Shown piece after piece: positions 26,165 to 35,833 of a stretch of 61,011 bases of DNA. A model generated the notes under the pieces. That model had not been told where the DNA came from. It made no database searches and was given only the letters and a program-made list of their open reading frames with translations. Source of the DNA: Verrucomicrobia bacterium UBA1183 (GTDB lineage Bacteria; Verrucomicrobiota; Verrucomicrobiia; Opitutales; UBA9783); NCBI GenBank assembly GCA_002309885.1, contig DBYP01000013.1, positions 1 through 61,011 on the forward strand, in the 5' to 3' direction. Numbering within the stretch: the first letter of the stretch is position 1; the number at the start of each line of letters is the position of its first letter. The position numbers and the translations under genes are program-made.

Positions 26165-27947
26165 TCGATTTCAATATATCCACGAAAGTCTCTTGCGGTA
26201 TGGAAACGCGGCCGATCTGCTTCATACGCTTTTTACCTTCTTTTTGTTTTTCAAGCAATTTGCGCTTTCGGGTAATATCACCGCCATAACATTTAGCGGT
26301 TACATCTTTGCGGTAAGCGCCCAACGTTTCACGCGCAATCACTTTTCCCCAAACGCAAGCTTGAATCGGTACTTTGAACATCTGCTTCGGAAGCAAATTT
26401 TTCAAACGTTCGCATAATTGCCGTCCTTGGTATTCGGCTTTGGTTCGGTGAACGATACTCGAAAAAGCATCTACAGGCTCGCCATTGACCATGATATCCA
26501 TCTTGACGAGATCCGAACGAATGTAATCGCTCAGTTCGTAATCCATAGAGCCATAACCTTTGGTGATGCTCTTGAGACGATCGTTAAAATCCAACAAAAT
26601 TTCGTTCAGTGGCAGTGTGCAGGTCAGCAAAATGCGCTGTTCATCCAGCGTTTCTGTCGAAAGACATTCGCCGCGTTTTTCACGTACCAAATCCAAAATA
26701 TTGCCGATGGATTCGTTTGGAATATGAATGGAAGCCTTTATGGTAGGTTCTTCGATATAGTTTATGAAAGAAGGTTCCGGCAATCGAAGCGGATTATCGA
26801 CATCCAAGTTGGTTCCGTCGGTTAAATGTACATGATAAACGACGCTTGGATAAGTTGCGATGAGATCCAAATCATATTCACGGCGCAGACGCTCTTGGAT
26901 GATTTCCATGTGAAGAAGCCCCAAGAAGCCGCATCGGAAGCCGAATCCCAAAGCAGTCGAACTTTCCGATTGAAAAGTCAAAGAAGCATCGTTCAGCTGT
27001 AACTTAAATAGTCCCGTTTTTAGTCGCTCGTAATCCTTTGTATCCAAAGGATAAAGCCCGCTGAAAACCATAGGCTTTATCTCTTTATAGCCCGGAAGAG
27101 GTTCTTGCGCCGGCCGCTGACATAAGGTGAGGGTATCGCCAATCTTGATGTCGGTTAACGTCTTTAAATGGGTTACAACATAGCCCACTTCGCCCGCATT
27201 TAATACATCTGTTTCTTGCATGTGAGGGGTAAAAATACCCACTTCTTTAGCTTGTGTGGTTGTTCCATGGCGCATCATCAAGACCGATTGCCCCGGCTTT
27301 AAGCTGCCGTTAAATATACGAACGTAGCAAATAAGCCCCTTGTAGGTGTCGTAAGTTGCATCAAAGATGAGTGCTTGCAAGGGAGCTTCCGGATCAATTT
27401 TTGGCCCAGGAATTCGCTCGATAACAGCGCCTAACAATTCAGCAACCCCCGTACCGGTTTTACCGCTAACATTCAAGGTTTCTTCGGCAGGAATGGTCAA
27501 AATGTCTTCCAATTGTTTTTTTACCTTTTCGACATCCGCGCTGGGCAAATCAATCTTGTTGAGCACCGGAATAATCACCAAGCCATTTTGCATGGCCAGC
27601 AATGCGTTTGCAACCGTCTGAGCCTCGATACCCTGGGATGCGTCTACCAGCAAAATAGCACCTTCACAGGCTGCTAAGCTTCGCGAAACTTCGTACGAAA
27701 AGTCAACGTGTCCTGGGGTATCAATGAGATTAAAGGTATAATGCTGCCCTTTATATTCGTAATGCATGGTTACCGGATGCGACTTAATCGTGATACCTTT
27801 CTCACGTTCCAAATCCATGGAATCCAGCAACTGCTCTTGCATTTTTCGCTTTTCAATCGTTTGTGTCATTTCCAGCAAACGGTCCGAAAGCGTTGTCTTT
27901 CCATGATCAACGTGTGCGATAATGCAAAAATTACGAATTGGGTTCAT
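26151..27947 (-). CDS. lepA: Elongation factor 4 (LepA)
   Basis: Ribosome-associated translational GTPase (back-translocase / biogenesis factor), 598 residues, the usual length. G1 is AHVDHGKT (residues 11-18), DREKGITIKS-type switch I and DTPGHVDF G3 follow, and the NKIDLP G4 is present. The LepA-specific C-terminal domain is present ('GGDITRKRKLLEKQKEGKKR'). It lies 3 bases downstream of fabD and overlaps the exonuclease gene, within the minus-strand unit that starts at 30036. Confidence 0.97.
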   Translation of the reverse strand: MNPIRNFCIIAHVDHGKTTLSDRLLEMTQTIEKRKMQEQLLDSMDLEREKGITIKSHPVTMHYEYKGQHYTFNLIDTPGHVDFSYEVSRSLAACEGAILLVDASQGIEAQTVANALLAMQNGLVIIPVLNKIDLPSADVEKVKKQLEDILTIPAEETLNVSGKTGTGVAELLGAVIERIPGPKIDPEAPLQALIFDATYDTYKGLICYVRIFNGSLKPGQSVLMMRHGTTTQAKEVGIFTPHMQETDVLNAGEVGYVVTHLKTLTDIKIGDTLTLCQRPAQEPLPGYKEIKPMVFSGLYPLDTKDYERLKTGLFKLQLNDASLTFQSESSTALGFGFRCGFLGLLHMEIIQERLRREYDLDLIATYPSVVYHVHLTDGTNLDVDNPLRLPEPSFINYIEEPTIKASIHIPNESIGNILDLVREKRGECLSTETLDEQRILLTCTLPLNEILLDFNDRLKSITKGYGSMDYELSDYIRSDLVKMDIMVNGEPVDAFSSIVHRTKAEYQGRQLCERLKNLLPKQMFKVPIQACVWGKVIARETLGAYRKDVTAKCYGGDITRKRKLLEKQKEGKKRMKQIGRVSIPQETFVDILKSNVES

Positions 27948-27950
27948 ACC

Positions 27951-28865
27951 TCAAAGATTTTGTAGCATATCAGGTTCGGAAGCGCTTTTAACGTTCAAAC
28001 TTGCATCGGTGCGTTTTGCTAATCCCGCAATGACATTTCCAGGGCCACATTCGAAGCAAACATCGCCATTTTGTTCCGAACATTTCCGCAAACATTTTTC
28101 GAACAAAACGGTCGACGTGAGTTGAATTCCCAACGCAGTTCGTATGGCTTCAGGATCGCTTATCGCTTCACCGGTGGTATTGGTCAAAACCGTAATGGAA
28201 GGCACTTGGAACGGAATGTTTTTCAAATAGGCTTCAAACTGTACGCGAGCTGGCTGCATCCAACGGGAGTGATAAGCTCCGGCGACTTTCAGTGGAATAG
28301 CCATCTTAAAGCCGCGTTCTTTGGCAATAAATTCCGCCTTCCTCAAATTTTCCAAAGTGCCCGAAACGACCGTTTGCCCTGGGCAGTTTTTATTGGAAAC
28401 ATCCAAATCGAAATCGCTGCACAATTTTTGGAGAGCTTCGTCGGTTCCTGCAATCAGTGCTAACATCCCCGTAGGTTGCCTATCGCACGCTTCTTGCATC
28501 AAACGACCACGCTCAGCGACCATCTTCAAGCCCGTTTCGAAATCAAAAACATCCGCAACCGCCAAGGCAGTCAATTCCCCCAAGCTGATACCGGTGGTGG
28601 CGATAATCGGATTTTTATCGAAAACACCAAGTTTTTTCAAATGAGCAAAAATGGCATAGCCGACCACAAACAGCGCCGGTTGACATATGCGCGTCTCCTG
28701 CAATGCCTCTGTGGGACCATTGAAACACAGATCGCTCAAACGGAAAGGAAGCATTTTATCCGCCAAATCGAAATATTTACGAACGGTCTCGCTAGCATCG
28801 TACCAAGCTTTACCCATGCCAACAACTTGTGCACCTTGTCCTGGAAACAAAAGTATTGTCTTCAT
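27951..28865 (-). CDS. fabD: Malonyl-CoA:ACP transacylase
   Basis: Loads malonyl groups onto acyl carrier protein for fatty-acid synthesis. It has 304 residues from the ATG at 28865 (MKTILLFPGQGAQVVGMGKA). An in-frame start at 28925 would add 20 residues running back into the upstream gene and is rejected. The catalytic serine lies in GISLGEL (near residue 92). The usual His before that Ser (GHSLGE) is Ile here, a variation also found in some homologues. The second active-site region 'AYHSRWMQPA' is intact. The gene starts four bases after the stop of the PFK-like gene. Confidence 0.93.
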   Translation of the reverse strand: MKTILLFPGQGAQVVGMGKAWYDASETVRKYFDLADKMLPFRLSDLCFNGPTEALQETRICQPALFVVGYAIFAHLKKLGVFDKNPIIATTGISLGELTALAVADVFDFETGLKMVAERGRLMQEACDRQPTGMLALIAGTDEALQKLCSDFDLDVSNKNCPGQTVVSGTLENLRKAEFIAKERGFKMAIPLKVAGAYHSRWMQPARVQFEAYLKNIPFQVPSITVLTNTTGEAISDPEAIRTALGIQLTSTVLFEKCLRKCSEQNGDVCFECGPGNVIAGLAKRTDASLNVKSASEPDMLQNL

Positions 28866-28869
28866 AACT

Positions 28870-30036
28870 TTATATTTGTGCGGATTGCGGCAAGCCCTTT
28901 TCGTAAGTAACTTGCATTTCGCCATTCAATAACGGCATGGCGTATTTCACGAACGCATAGCGGATTTCCATCGCTTTTTCGTTAATCCAATCGGTCGGTA
29001 GGAATTTCATACCGGAACTCAATTCCTGTGCAGATAAGCAGCTGATTTCCGTCGTATTCTCCTTGCGCGTCAAAATAACGACTTTACCTGTTTCGCCTCC
29101 TTCAGCTATCCACTGAATTGCTTTGCGACCACACAGAACAGCTTCATCCGCATCCGTTTTGGAAATAAAGTGTGCAAAAGGTTGTGCGTTCAGATCGCAG
29201 AAATTCAAATAGGGGGTCAATCCCAATTCTCGTTGCAAAAGATCGTACAAATATGCACCCACATTGGGATAGCCGGCTAAATCAAACGCCATTCCCTCTT
29301 CGTTAACCAACTGCGAATGTGTAACGATGCAGACATGGGCATGTTTTTCTAGCTTTTGTTTCAAAATTTCCAAAAAGCTGGCTTCGTTGAAAGGCTGTTC
29401 GGGAAGACAAACCATATAAGGCGCATTTTCGGGATTTTTGTTGGCATGATGAAGTACAGAACCTGCAACCAGCCAACCGTTGTTACCGCCTTCAATTTCG
29501 CAAATTCCCACCGGGATATGTGCTGTCTTCAGAAAACGTTCTAACGCGATTACGTAAGCATTTAAAAACTTCAAATAGCTACCATAACCCAAGCTGTGTT
29601 CCGTAAGTGGCGTCTCATTATAGTTAGACTGCGGTACGGCAATAACTTGCAACTCGTACGCGTTGCTTTTGGCAGCCTCCTCCAAACAATGCATCCACTC
29701 CAAGGACTTTTGGTCACCTATAATGCCCACGTAATGGATATCTTTTTGTGACAGTATCGCAACCATTTGCCCAAAATCTTGCGATGAATAATTCGTTACC
29801 GGATCAGAACCCATCACGTAACCATCGGTTGTCAATAAAAGCTGCGCATTTTTTTGTGATAAATCGGCAAGATCAACAAAATTTTCGCGAAGTATTCCCT
29901 CGAATCCATCGTAAACACCGTAAATTTCCTCGATATCCTCATGGTTTAACGCCTCCGAAAGCATGCCATACAAGACCGCATTTCCTACAACACTCGGATT
30001 TCCAGACTGCAAAATCAACAAATTTCCAGATTTCAT
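28870..30036 (-). CDS. Degenerate phosphofructokinase / PPi-PFK homologue
   Basis: The protein has 388 residues with the PFK fold, for example the motif 'TEHSLGYGSYLKF' (compare TDHSIGYGSA in PPi-dependent enzymes) and 'NNGWLVAGSVL'. Catalytic landmarks are altered. The PKTIDND loop, which carries the catalytic Asp, reads PQSNYNE, with Tyr at the Asp position. GGDD/GGDG reads IGDQKS. The MGR motif reads EGG. On known PFK chemistry this protein should be inactive or have a different activity. It may be a regulatory subunit, as in plant PFP alpha, or a pseudoenzyme. It heads the unit PFK-like, fabD, lepA, exonuclease. Confidence 0.75.
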   Translation of the reverse strand: MKSGNLLILQSGNPSVVGNAVLYGMLSEALNHEDIEEIYGVYDGFEGILRENFVDLADLSQKNAQLLLTTDGYVMGSDPVTNYSSQDFGQMVAILSQKDIHYVGIIGDQKSLEWMHCLEEAAKSNAYELQVIAVPQSNYNETPLTEHSLGYGSYLKFLNAYVIALERFLKTAHIPVGICEIEGGNNGWLVAGSVLHHANKNPENAPYMVCLPEQPFNEASFLEILKQKLEKHAHVCIVTHSQLVNEEGMAFDLAGYPNVGAYLYDLLQRELGLTPYLNFCDLNAQPFAHFISKTDADEAVLCGRKAIQWIAEGGETGKVVILTRKENTTEISCLSAQELSSGMKFLPTDWINEKAMEIRYAFVKYAMPLLNGEMQVTYEKGLPQSAQI

Positions 30037-30149
30037 TATGCTAGTAGGATGAAGAACTTAGCATATTTTTTCAATAGGAAAATATGGGGAATTTTGATGC
30101 CTGAATTATCCTAGGGTGTCATACATTAGTTTTTGTATCCTGATCAATT

Positions 30150-30312
30150 CCCCTCCCAAAAAAATCCCTTAAACGCCCTCAAAAGCAAGGCAGCAGCCCT
30201 GCACACCGGTTATTTTGCAATGCCGTTGCAAAATTAGTAAACGTTTTTGAGGATTTAAGGGAACTTTTTTCAAAAAGTTTCCTTATAATTTATTTCTTAT
30301 AGTTTTGATACG
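30150..30312 (-). repeat. Dispersed palindromic element (copy R9)
   Basis: Reverse copy in the divergent gap between the PFK-like gene and thrS. It contains GCAAGGCAGCAGCCCTGC, the core ATTTTGCAATGCCGTTGCAA, the AAGGGAACTTTTTTCAAAAA hairpin and a degenerate left end (ATAATTTATTTCTTATAG) that matches copies R7 and R14. The rest of the gap (30313-30431) has no other recognisable structure; I see no T-box or threonine-operator-like fold. Confidence 0.78.
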
Positions 30313-30431
30313 GTCTAAAAACGGCTACGCACTCATTTTAAGAAGGATTGCGGTCGTTTGCATCCTTTATTCAACAATATTTAGTAAAACGACTTGCAAG
30401 TTTACCAATAATTCATCATTGTAAGGACTAT

Positions 30432-32282
30432 ATGAATGTGAACGAAGGGCAAAATGAAGCGTTGAAACAATTGCGACATTCCGCTGCGCACGTTTTGGGA
30501 GCAGCAGTTCTGCGATTATTTCCAACGGCTAAATATGATATCGGTCCGGCAATAGATAACGGATTTTATTACGATTTTGACTTGCCACGAACTTTGACCG
30601 CAAAGGATTTAGAAGCTATTGAAGCGGAGATGAAGAAAATCATTGCGGCCAATTTCCCCTTCGAACGCTTGGAAGTTTCTCGTGAAGAAGCTAAAAAGCA
30701 AATGCAAGCCTTGAATCAAACCTATAAGCTGGAACGTTTAGAGGATATTCCTGAAGGCGAAACCGTTTCTCTTTACAAAAGTGGAGAATTTTTAGATCTC
30801 TGTCGCGGGCCACACATTGCAAAAACGGGCGAAATTAAGGCGATCAAATTGCTGAATATTGCTGGTTGTTATTATCGTGGAGATGAACATCGTCAGCAAC
30901 TGCAGCGCATCTACGGAACAGCTTTCTTTTCCCAAGAAGAACTCGATGCTTATTTAAAGCAGCTAGAATGGGCACGAGAACATGATCACCGAAAGTTGGG
31001 CGTTAAATTAAATCTGTTCATGATCGATAACGTGGTGGGGCAAGGTCTCATTTTATGGACACCTAAAGGAACCATTTTACGTCGCCAATTGCAGTCATTT
31101 TTGGAAGCTGAATTGGAAAAGCAGAATTACGTCCAAGTTATAACGCCTCACATTGGCAAATTGGATTTATTCAAGATTTCCGGTCATTATCCGTACTACA
31201 AAGATTCGCAGTTTGCTCCTATTTGGGAACGTGATAGCTGGAAGAAAGCGATCGAAAGCTCAAAAAGTTGCCAAGAATTGCAGGAGCATTTGGAAGTAAA
31301 AACGGATGTTGAAGGTTTCTTATTAAAGCCGATGAATTGTCCAATGCACGTCCGTCTGTACGCTGCGCAACCTCATTCGTACCGCGATTTGCCTGTAAGA
31401 ATGGCCGAATTTGGCACTGTATATCGTTGGGAACAGTCCGGCGAATTGGGAGGGCTGACGCGCGTCCGTGGCTTTACACAAGATGATGCGCATATTTTCT
31501 GCCGCGAAGATCAGCTGGAAGATGAACTCAAAGGTTGCCTAAAGCTTATCAATATTATCTTTACAACTTTGGGTATGAGCGATTACCGTGTTCGCATCTC
31601 TTTACGTGATCCGGAATCCGATAAATACATCGGCGACGACGCACTTTGGGAGAAGGCAGAAGAAGGGTTGAGGAAAGCCGCCAAACAACTCGATAAACCC
31701 GCTACCGAAGCGAAGGGTGAAGCGGCATTCTACGGTCCCAAGTTGGACTTCATTGTTCGAGATGTTATTGGCCGTGAGTGGCAGTTGGGAACGATACAAA
31801 TCGACTACAACCTGCCTTATCGCTTTAAGATTAGCTACATTGGTTCTGACAATCAACCGCATGTCCCAATCATGATTCACCGCGCACCGTTCGGCTCATT
31901 GGAACGCTTTTGCGGATTGCTAATCGAACATTTTGGTGGCGATTTCCCCTTGTGGCTATCTCCAGAACAAGTCCGTATCTTGCCGATAAACGACGACTTG
32001 ATCCCTTACGCGGATGAAATTTTTGCACGATTAAAGGCTGCGCATATCCGTTGTTCTGTCGATGATCATTCCGAGAAACTCGGCGCAAAGATTCGTCAAG
32101 CGGAAAGCGATAAAGTTCCTTACGTTCTGGTTGTTGGTGCCAAAGAAAAGGAAAATCGATCGGTCTCGGTACGTTCGCGTTGCCAACCCAGCAACAATGG
32201 TACCTATACCATCGAAGACATTATTGCATTGTTGACCAAGGAAATTGACGATAAATTGCTGCCTGAATCGATGCGTAAATGA
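30432..32282 (+). CDS. thrS: Threonyl-tRNA synthetase (lacks TGS domain)
   Basis: Charges tRNA-Thr. ATG 30432 is chosen because AAGGA sits 7 bases upstream; the longer frame from 30348 adds 28 residues with no homology that I can see. This gives 616 residues. The protein begins directly with the editing domain (RHSAAHVLGAAV, residues 13-24; the matching motif is near residue 70 in E. coli), so the N-terminal TGS ubiquitin-like domain is missing. The class II catalytic core is complete ('LKPMNCPMHVRLY' with a zinc-ligand Cys, 'RMAEFGTVYRWEQSG', 'HRAPFGSLERF'), as is the anticodon-binding domain. Confidence 0.95.
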   Translation: MNVNEGQNEALKQLRHSAAHVLGAAVLRLFPTAKYDIGPAIDNGFYYDFDLPRTLTAKDLEAIEAEMKKIIAANFPFERLEVSREEAKKQMQALNQTYKLERLEDIPEGETVSLYKSGEFLDLCRGPHIAKTGEIKAIKLLNIAGCYYRGDEHRQQLQRIYGTAFFSQEELDAYLKQLEWAREHDHRKLGVKLNLFMIDNVVGQGLILWTPKGTILRRQLQSFLEAELEKQNYVQVITPHIGKLDLFKISGHYPYYKDSQFAPIWERDSWKKAIESSKSCQELQEHLEVKTDVEGFLLKPMNCPMHVRLYAAQPHSYRDLPVRMAEFGTVYRWEQSGELGGLTRVRGFTQDDAHIFCREDQLEDELKGCLKLINIIFTTLGMSDYRVRISLRDPESDKYIGDDALWEKAEEGLRKAAKQLDKPATEAKGEAAFYGPKLDFIVRDVIGREWQLGTIQIDYNLPYRFKISYIGSDNQPHVPIMIHRAPFGSLERFCGLLIEHFGGDFPLWLSPEQVRILPINDDLIPYADEIFARLKAAHIRCSVDDHSEKLGAKIRQAESDKVPYVLVVGAKEKENRSVSVRSRCQPSNNGTYTIEDIIALLTKEIDDKLLPESMRK

Positions 32283-32347
32283 ACTTGCGACCTTTCATGG
32301 ATAATCGGTTTTATCTGTGAGAGGTCCAAAAAATCTTCAAAAAACGC

Positions 32348-32377
32348 TTGACCGGCGCAGATATCGAATGCAGTATA
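32348..32377 (+). promoter_or_regulatory. Candidate sigma-70 promoter of rpsU
   Basis: TTGACC at 32348-32353 and AGTATA at 32372-32377 with an 18-base spacer, 34 bases before the rpsU ATG. The -10 box is only moderate. Confidence 0.4.
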
Positions 32378-32410
32378 AAAGCTATTAAAAATTTAGGAGA
32401 GAATAGAGAG

Positions 32411-32611
32411 ATGTCCGTAGAAGTTAAATTACGCAAGAGTGAGCCTTTAGAAAAGGCGTTACGTCGCTTGAAGAAGAAGTTGGATCGCGAAGGTATTTTG
32501 CGGGATGTAAAAGCGAAGCGCTATTTTGAAAAGCCTTGCGAAACACGACGCCAAAAAGAAAAAGTCGCTGCTTTCAATAACATGTTGCGCCAAAAGCGCG
32601 AATGTGCTTGA
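32411..32611 (+). CDS. rpsU: 30S ribosomal protein bS21
   Basis: The protein has 66 residues from ATG 32411, preceded by AGGAGA (32395-32400). The sequence (VEVKLRKSEPLEKALRRLKK) is the hallmark bS21 N-terminus and is followed by the basic helix. The reading frame is open back to 32348, but that stretch is leader and promoter. rsmA follows after 10 bases, so a ribosomal protein is coupled to a 16S rRNA methyltransferase. Confidence 0.96.
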   Translation: MSVEVKLRKSEPLEKALRRLKKKLDREGILRDVKAKRYFEKPCETRRQKEKVAAFNNMLRQKRECA

Positions 32612-32621
32612 TTTCGCATAA

Positions 32622-33452
32622 ATGGCTTTATCGCTAGATCAGACGAGGCATATTTTGTCGCGTCTGGGTGTTTGTCCCAATCGAAAGTTGGGGCAGAATT
32701 TTTTAGTCGATTCTCGCATTACAGAACAGTCTTTGCGTTGGGCGGATTTGTCTCCAACGGATGTGGTTATTGAAGTGGGTCCGGGTTGTGGGACCTTGAC
32801 CGAGCATCTCTTTAAAACCGGCGCCACCATATTCGCTGTAGAAAAAGATGCCGCATTTTATCGGTATATTTCCGAAACTTATCCCATAGATGTATTGCAC
32901 GGCGATGCGCTTGAATATCCAGTCGGACGTTTTCAGTTAGATAAACCTTACAAAATTGTTGCAAATTTACCCTATGCTATCGCGAGTGTCTGGCTTGCCA
33001 CTATTTTGGACCTTCCTCGTTTACCAGACACTATGATTCTTCTGGTGCAAAAGGAAGCCGCTGATCGTTGGTTTGCAAAATCCGGCTCAAAACATTTTTG
33101 TGCATTGGGTATTGCCCTGCAGGCCGCTTACGAGCTAAAAGATACACTGTTTGTTTCCAAAAAGTGTTTTTATCCGCAACCCAAAGTCGATTCGTTGCTT
33201 ATTTATGCGCAAAAAAAGCCAGATGGCATCATACTTTCGCAAGCTTTTAAGGATTTTCTCCGCGCACTATTCCTCCATCGGCGGCAACAAATCGGTCGCT
33301 CTTGCCGAGAAACATCCTCACAATATGGAGCTTTATTCTTATCTCACCTGCGCTCCCAAAATCTAAATGAGAAAATCCGCGCTGAAGACATTCCCTTGGA
33401 ACAATGGCTTCGATTTTATCAAGAAACACAGTCAACACAGCTCAGTTTTTAG
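32622..33452 (+). CDS. rsmA: 16S rRNA dimethyladenosine transferase RsmA/KsgA
   Basis: Dimethylates the two adjacent adenines near the 3' end of 16S rRNA. The protein has 276 residues. The SAM-binding motif 'VIEVGPGCGTLTEHL' (residues about 47-61) and the catalytic motif NLPYAIAS (about 113) are intact, and 'FYPQPKVDS' is typical of the family. The start is the first ATG, 10 bases after rpsU. The stop TAG (33450-33452) coincides with the terminal TTTAGAGC of a dispersed element fragment, suggesting that the present C-terminus was set by an insertion. Confidence 0.95.
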   Translation: MALSLDQTRHILSRLGVCPNRKLGQNFLVDSRITEQSLRWADLSPTDVVIEVGPGCGTLTEHLFKTGATIFAVEKDAAFYRYISETYPIDVLHGDALEYPVGRFQLDKPYKIVANLPYAIASVWLATILDLPRLPDTMILLVQKEAADRWFAKSGSKHFCALGIALQAAYELKDTLFVSKKCFYPQPKVDSLLIYAQKKPDGIILSQAFKDFLRALFLHRRQQIGRSCRETSSQYGALFLSHLRSQNLNEKIRAEDIPLEQWLRFYQETQSTQLSF

Positions 33453-33690
33453 AGCATGCCTGTACGAGCGAGGAAAGGCAGCTTTGAGCGCTCTTTCGCA
33501 AAAACCACCCACCAAGCCGTTTTTAGAGGATTTTAATAGGCAATTTTTGGGCGAGTTTTTGTAAAAGCTCTCCCAAAGCAGGGCCGCTGCCCTGCTTTTA
33601 AGGGAGTTTGAGGGACTTTTTACAAAAAATCCTTCAAAAACGTAATATTTCTAGTTTATGTGGATACACTCTAGCTTGTAAATCATCCGT
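33450..33690 (+). repeat. Rearranged copy of the dispersed element (copy R10)
   Basis: Left end TAGAGCATGCCTGTACGAGC (compare TAGAGCATGTCTGCACAAGC in R15), then about 70 bases of unrelated sequence. Next come GAGTTTTTGTAAAAGCTC, the perfect palindrome GCAGGGCCGCTGCCCTGC, a second end-hairpin GGGACTTTTTACAAAAAATC, and the right end TTTCTAGTTTATGTGGATAC. The core palindrome and AAGGGAAC hairpin are missing. The gap to the ankyrin gene (33691-33767) is AT-rich. Confidence 0.75.
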
Positions 33691-33767
33691 AGACACTTCT
33701 TAAAAAGCACAAAAATCGCTTGACGTTATTTTTTAGTATGAGACAGTAGGAATAATATTTTTACTAC

Positions 33768-35612
33768 ATGAAAAAATTGATTTTTTTATTGTGTATCATT
33801 GTTGATGCTCGCCTTCTTTGCTTTGGAGGTCCTACGCCGGAACAAATTAAAAAGGCCTGCGTGCTGCTTGACTTAATTCCTCACATAGTAGAAGATAAAG
33901 GTGAAGATAAAGCAGCTGAATTTTTTGAAAATGAATTAGCAAAAATTCCCAAAACTTACCCTAACCGTGAAGATGTTTTCTGCTATAGAAAAATAACGCT
34001 TTCTTTTTATGAACACTTTGTCAAACGCTGCTACTGGAAGTGTAGAGCCGCTGAGGTTGTAAAAATATTTCGGACGAAAATTTTAAATGACGAACTAACA
34101 ACCGATGAAGATTTGGAAAAACATTACATTCGCCAATTAGAAATAAATTTCCTTTCCGATCAAATAATGACACCTTTTATGTATGGTACTAGAAATACAG
34201 ATCTTATTACAGAGACTTCTGTACTTAGAGAATTGATGGATTTAAAAAGACAAACCTCAACAAACGATTTTCAAACATTGGTTAAAAAAGCACTGGAACC
34301 AGAATGGAACGGAATCGCCCTTGCACTAGCGGAAGAAAATCCTGAATATTTTTTATTTGCAGCCATTAAAACCGGTAATGAAGCGGTTTTCACCGAAATA
34401 TTAAAGAGAAATCCTCAGATAAACATACGTAACGAAAATGGATTTACTCCTCTCATGCTTGCAATTGGGAAACAAAATTATGCTTTTACAGAGCAATTAC
34501 TCTTGCGAGGTGCCGATATTGATACAAATTTCCCAGAGGGAAATTTTACAGCTCTCGACTTTGCAGTTCATTACAATGGTGAAAAAATTGTACAATTATT
34601 GTTAGAAAATAAAGCCAATCCCAATGTATATATTCACACGGAAACTCGAAAGAGTATCATTATGAGGTTGCTTGAAGCAGGGATGGATATTGAAAATATA
34701 CCCCAAGAACGTTTAGATGATGATATGTTGAAACAATACATACTTACATGTCAAAAACGTTTTCCTCAAGAATTTGAAGGAATCACGGGGAAGGATATTT
34801 TTTGGGTATTTTTTCGTTTGATTACTGAAGGAAAGATAAATTTCTCAAGAAATCACATTAAAATGCTTTTTGTGAAGCTTCTTAAAGATGAGGATGAAGA
34901 AGAAACAACAAGGCTACCTCTCGAGGTTACCCAAGAAACTCACGAAAAACAAGAAGATACTCCCAAGCCTCAAAATAAAAGCCCTAAAAAAACGTCAGAT
35001 CCATATATTAGGGCAGAAATGAATCGTATTTCTTGCGCATTACGTGGAACTCCATCTACAGGTACACAAAATAACAGAAATAAAGCAGCTACCGCGAGTG
35101 CTAAAAAAGCACAACGAGGCGCTAGTACTACACCCCCTAAACTTAAAGCAACGGTTAGTGTTCCTCAAGAACCCTACTCGATAATTTTCAAATTGACACC
35201 AGACGTTAGAAGTCGAGATATCGACGGTGATAAGGCCATGAAGATTGTAAACGAAGTTTTGTCCATACTAAAAATCGGAGGCATGACTATCCATGTTTCT
35301 TCAAAGGAACATCGCATGTTAAAGGTAGGCGATACCATACCAGAATGGGCTAAAGGTTTCTTTGAAACACACGCTAAAGTTAATCAATTAGCGCAACCTC
35401 ATCCAGGAACTAAAATTCGTACCGATCATTACGATGATTGGCTTTCTTATTTATTTCATTTTGTATGTTTGCTTGCTTGCCAAGAAGGTAACCCTCATGC
35501 TGAAAGCGCAAAGGAGTTACTGTTAAAATATGAGGCTTATCTAATCAAAAAAGAAATAGATGCAAGTCACAAGCCTTTATCAGAAAAATTAAGGACCATT
35601 TGGAGAAGCTAG
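33768..35612 (+). CDS. Exported ankyrin-repeat protein
   Basis: The protein has 614 residues. An N-terminal signal peptide (MKKLIFLLCIIVDARLLCFG) implies export to the periplasm or beyond. Residues about 190-300 hold two to three ankyrin repeats ('NENGFTPLMLAIGKQNYAFT', 'GNFTALDFAVHYNGEKIVQL'). A charged, Pro/Lys/Thr-rich linker spans about 380-470. A separate C-terminal domain (about 475-614) has no family I recognise. Ankyrin repeats mediate protein binding and are common in host-associated bacteria. A Sec signal argues against direct type III export. Downstream is the LRR protein, after 221 bases with no recognisable feature. Confidence 0.8.
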   Translation: MKKLIFLLCIIVDARLLCFGGPTPEQIKKACVLLDLIPHIVEDKGEDKAAEFFENELAKIPKTYPNREDVFCYRKITLSFYEHFVKRCYWKCRAAEVVKIFRTKILNDELTTDEDLEKHYIRQLEINFLSDQIMTPFMYGTRNTDLITETSVLRELMDLKRQTSTNDFQTLVKKALEPEWNGIALALAEENPEYFLFAAIKTGNEAVFTEILKRNPQINIRNENGFTPLMLAIGKQNYAFTEQLLLRGADIDTNFPEGNFTALDFAVHYNGEKIVQLLLENKANPNVYIHTETRKSIIMRLLEAGMDIENIPQERLDDDMLKQYILTCQKRFPQEFEGITGKDIFWVFFRLITEGKINFSRNHIKMLFVKLLKDEDEEETTRLPLEVTQETHEKQEDTPKPQNKSPKKTSDPYIRAEMNRISCALRGTPSTGTQNNRNKAATASAKKAQRGASTTPPKLKATVSVPQEPYSIIFKLTPDVRSRDIDGDKAMKIVNEVLSILKIGGMTIHVSSKEHRMLKVGDTIPEWAKGFFETHAKVNQLAQPHPGTKIRTDHYDDWLSYLFHFVCLLACQEGNPHAESAKELLLKYEAYLIKKEIDASHKPLSEKLRTIWRS

Positions 35613-35833
35613 TACGCATATCTCAAACTAAGAAATTGCAATCTTAAGTGAAGCTTTTTAAAAACTTTTCTCGGGGATTTTCCTCTAAAAGGTTTTTCGT
35701 AGCCGGTAAATCGTTTATAAACGACTCTGATTTATCGTTTCCTTTTATTTCTTGATTACATTTCAATGGTGGATGCATCGTGTTTATGCCATTATAATTG
35801 ACTTTGGGGTTTATTTTTGTTAGTATTGCATCT

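Noticed and set aside
30313..30431. Possible T-box or operator leader of thrS
   Set aside because: No T-box sequence or tRNA-Thr-like fold is visible; most of the gap is taken up by repeat R9.
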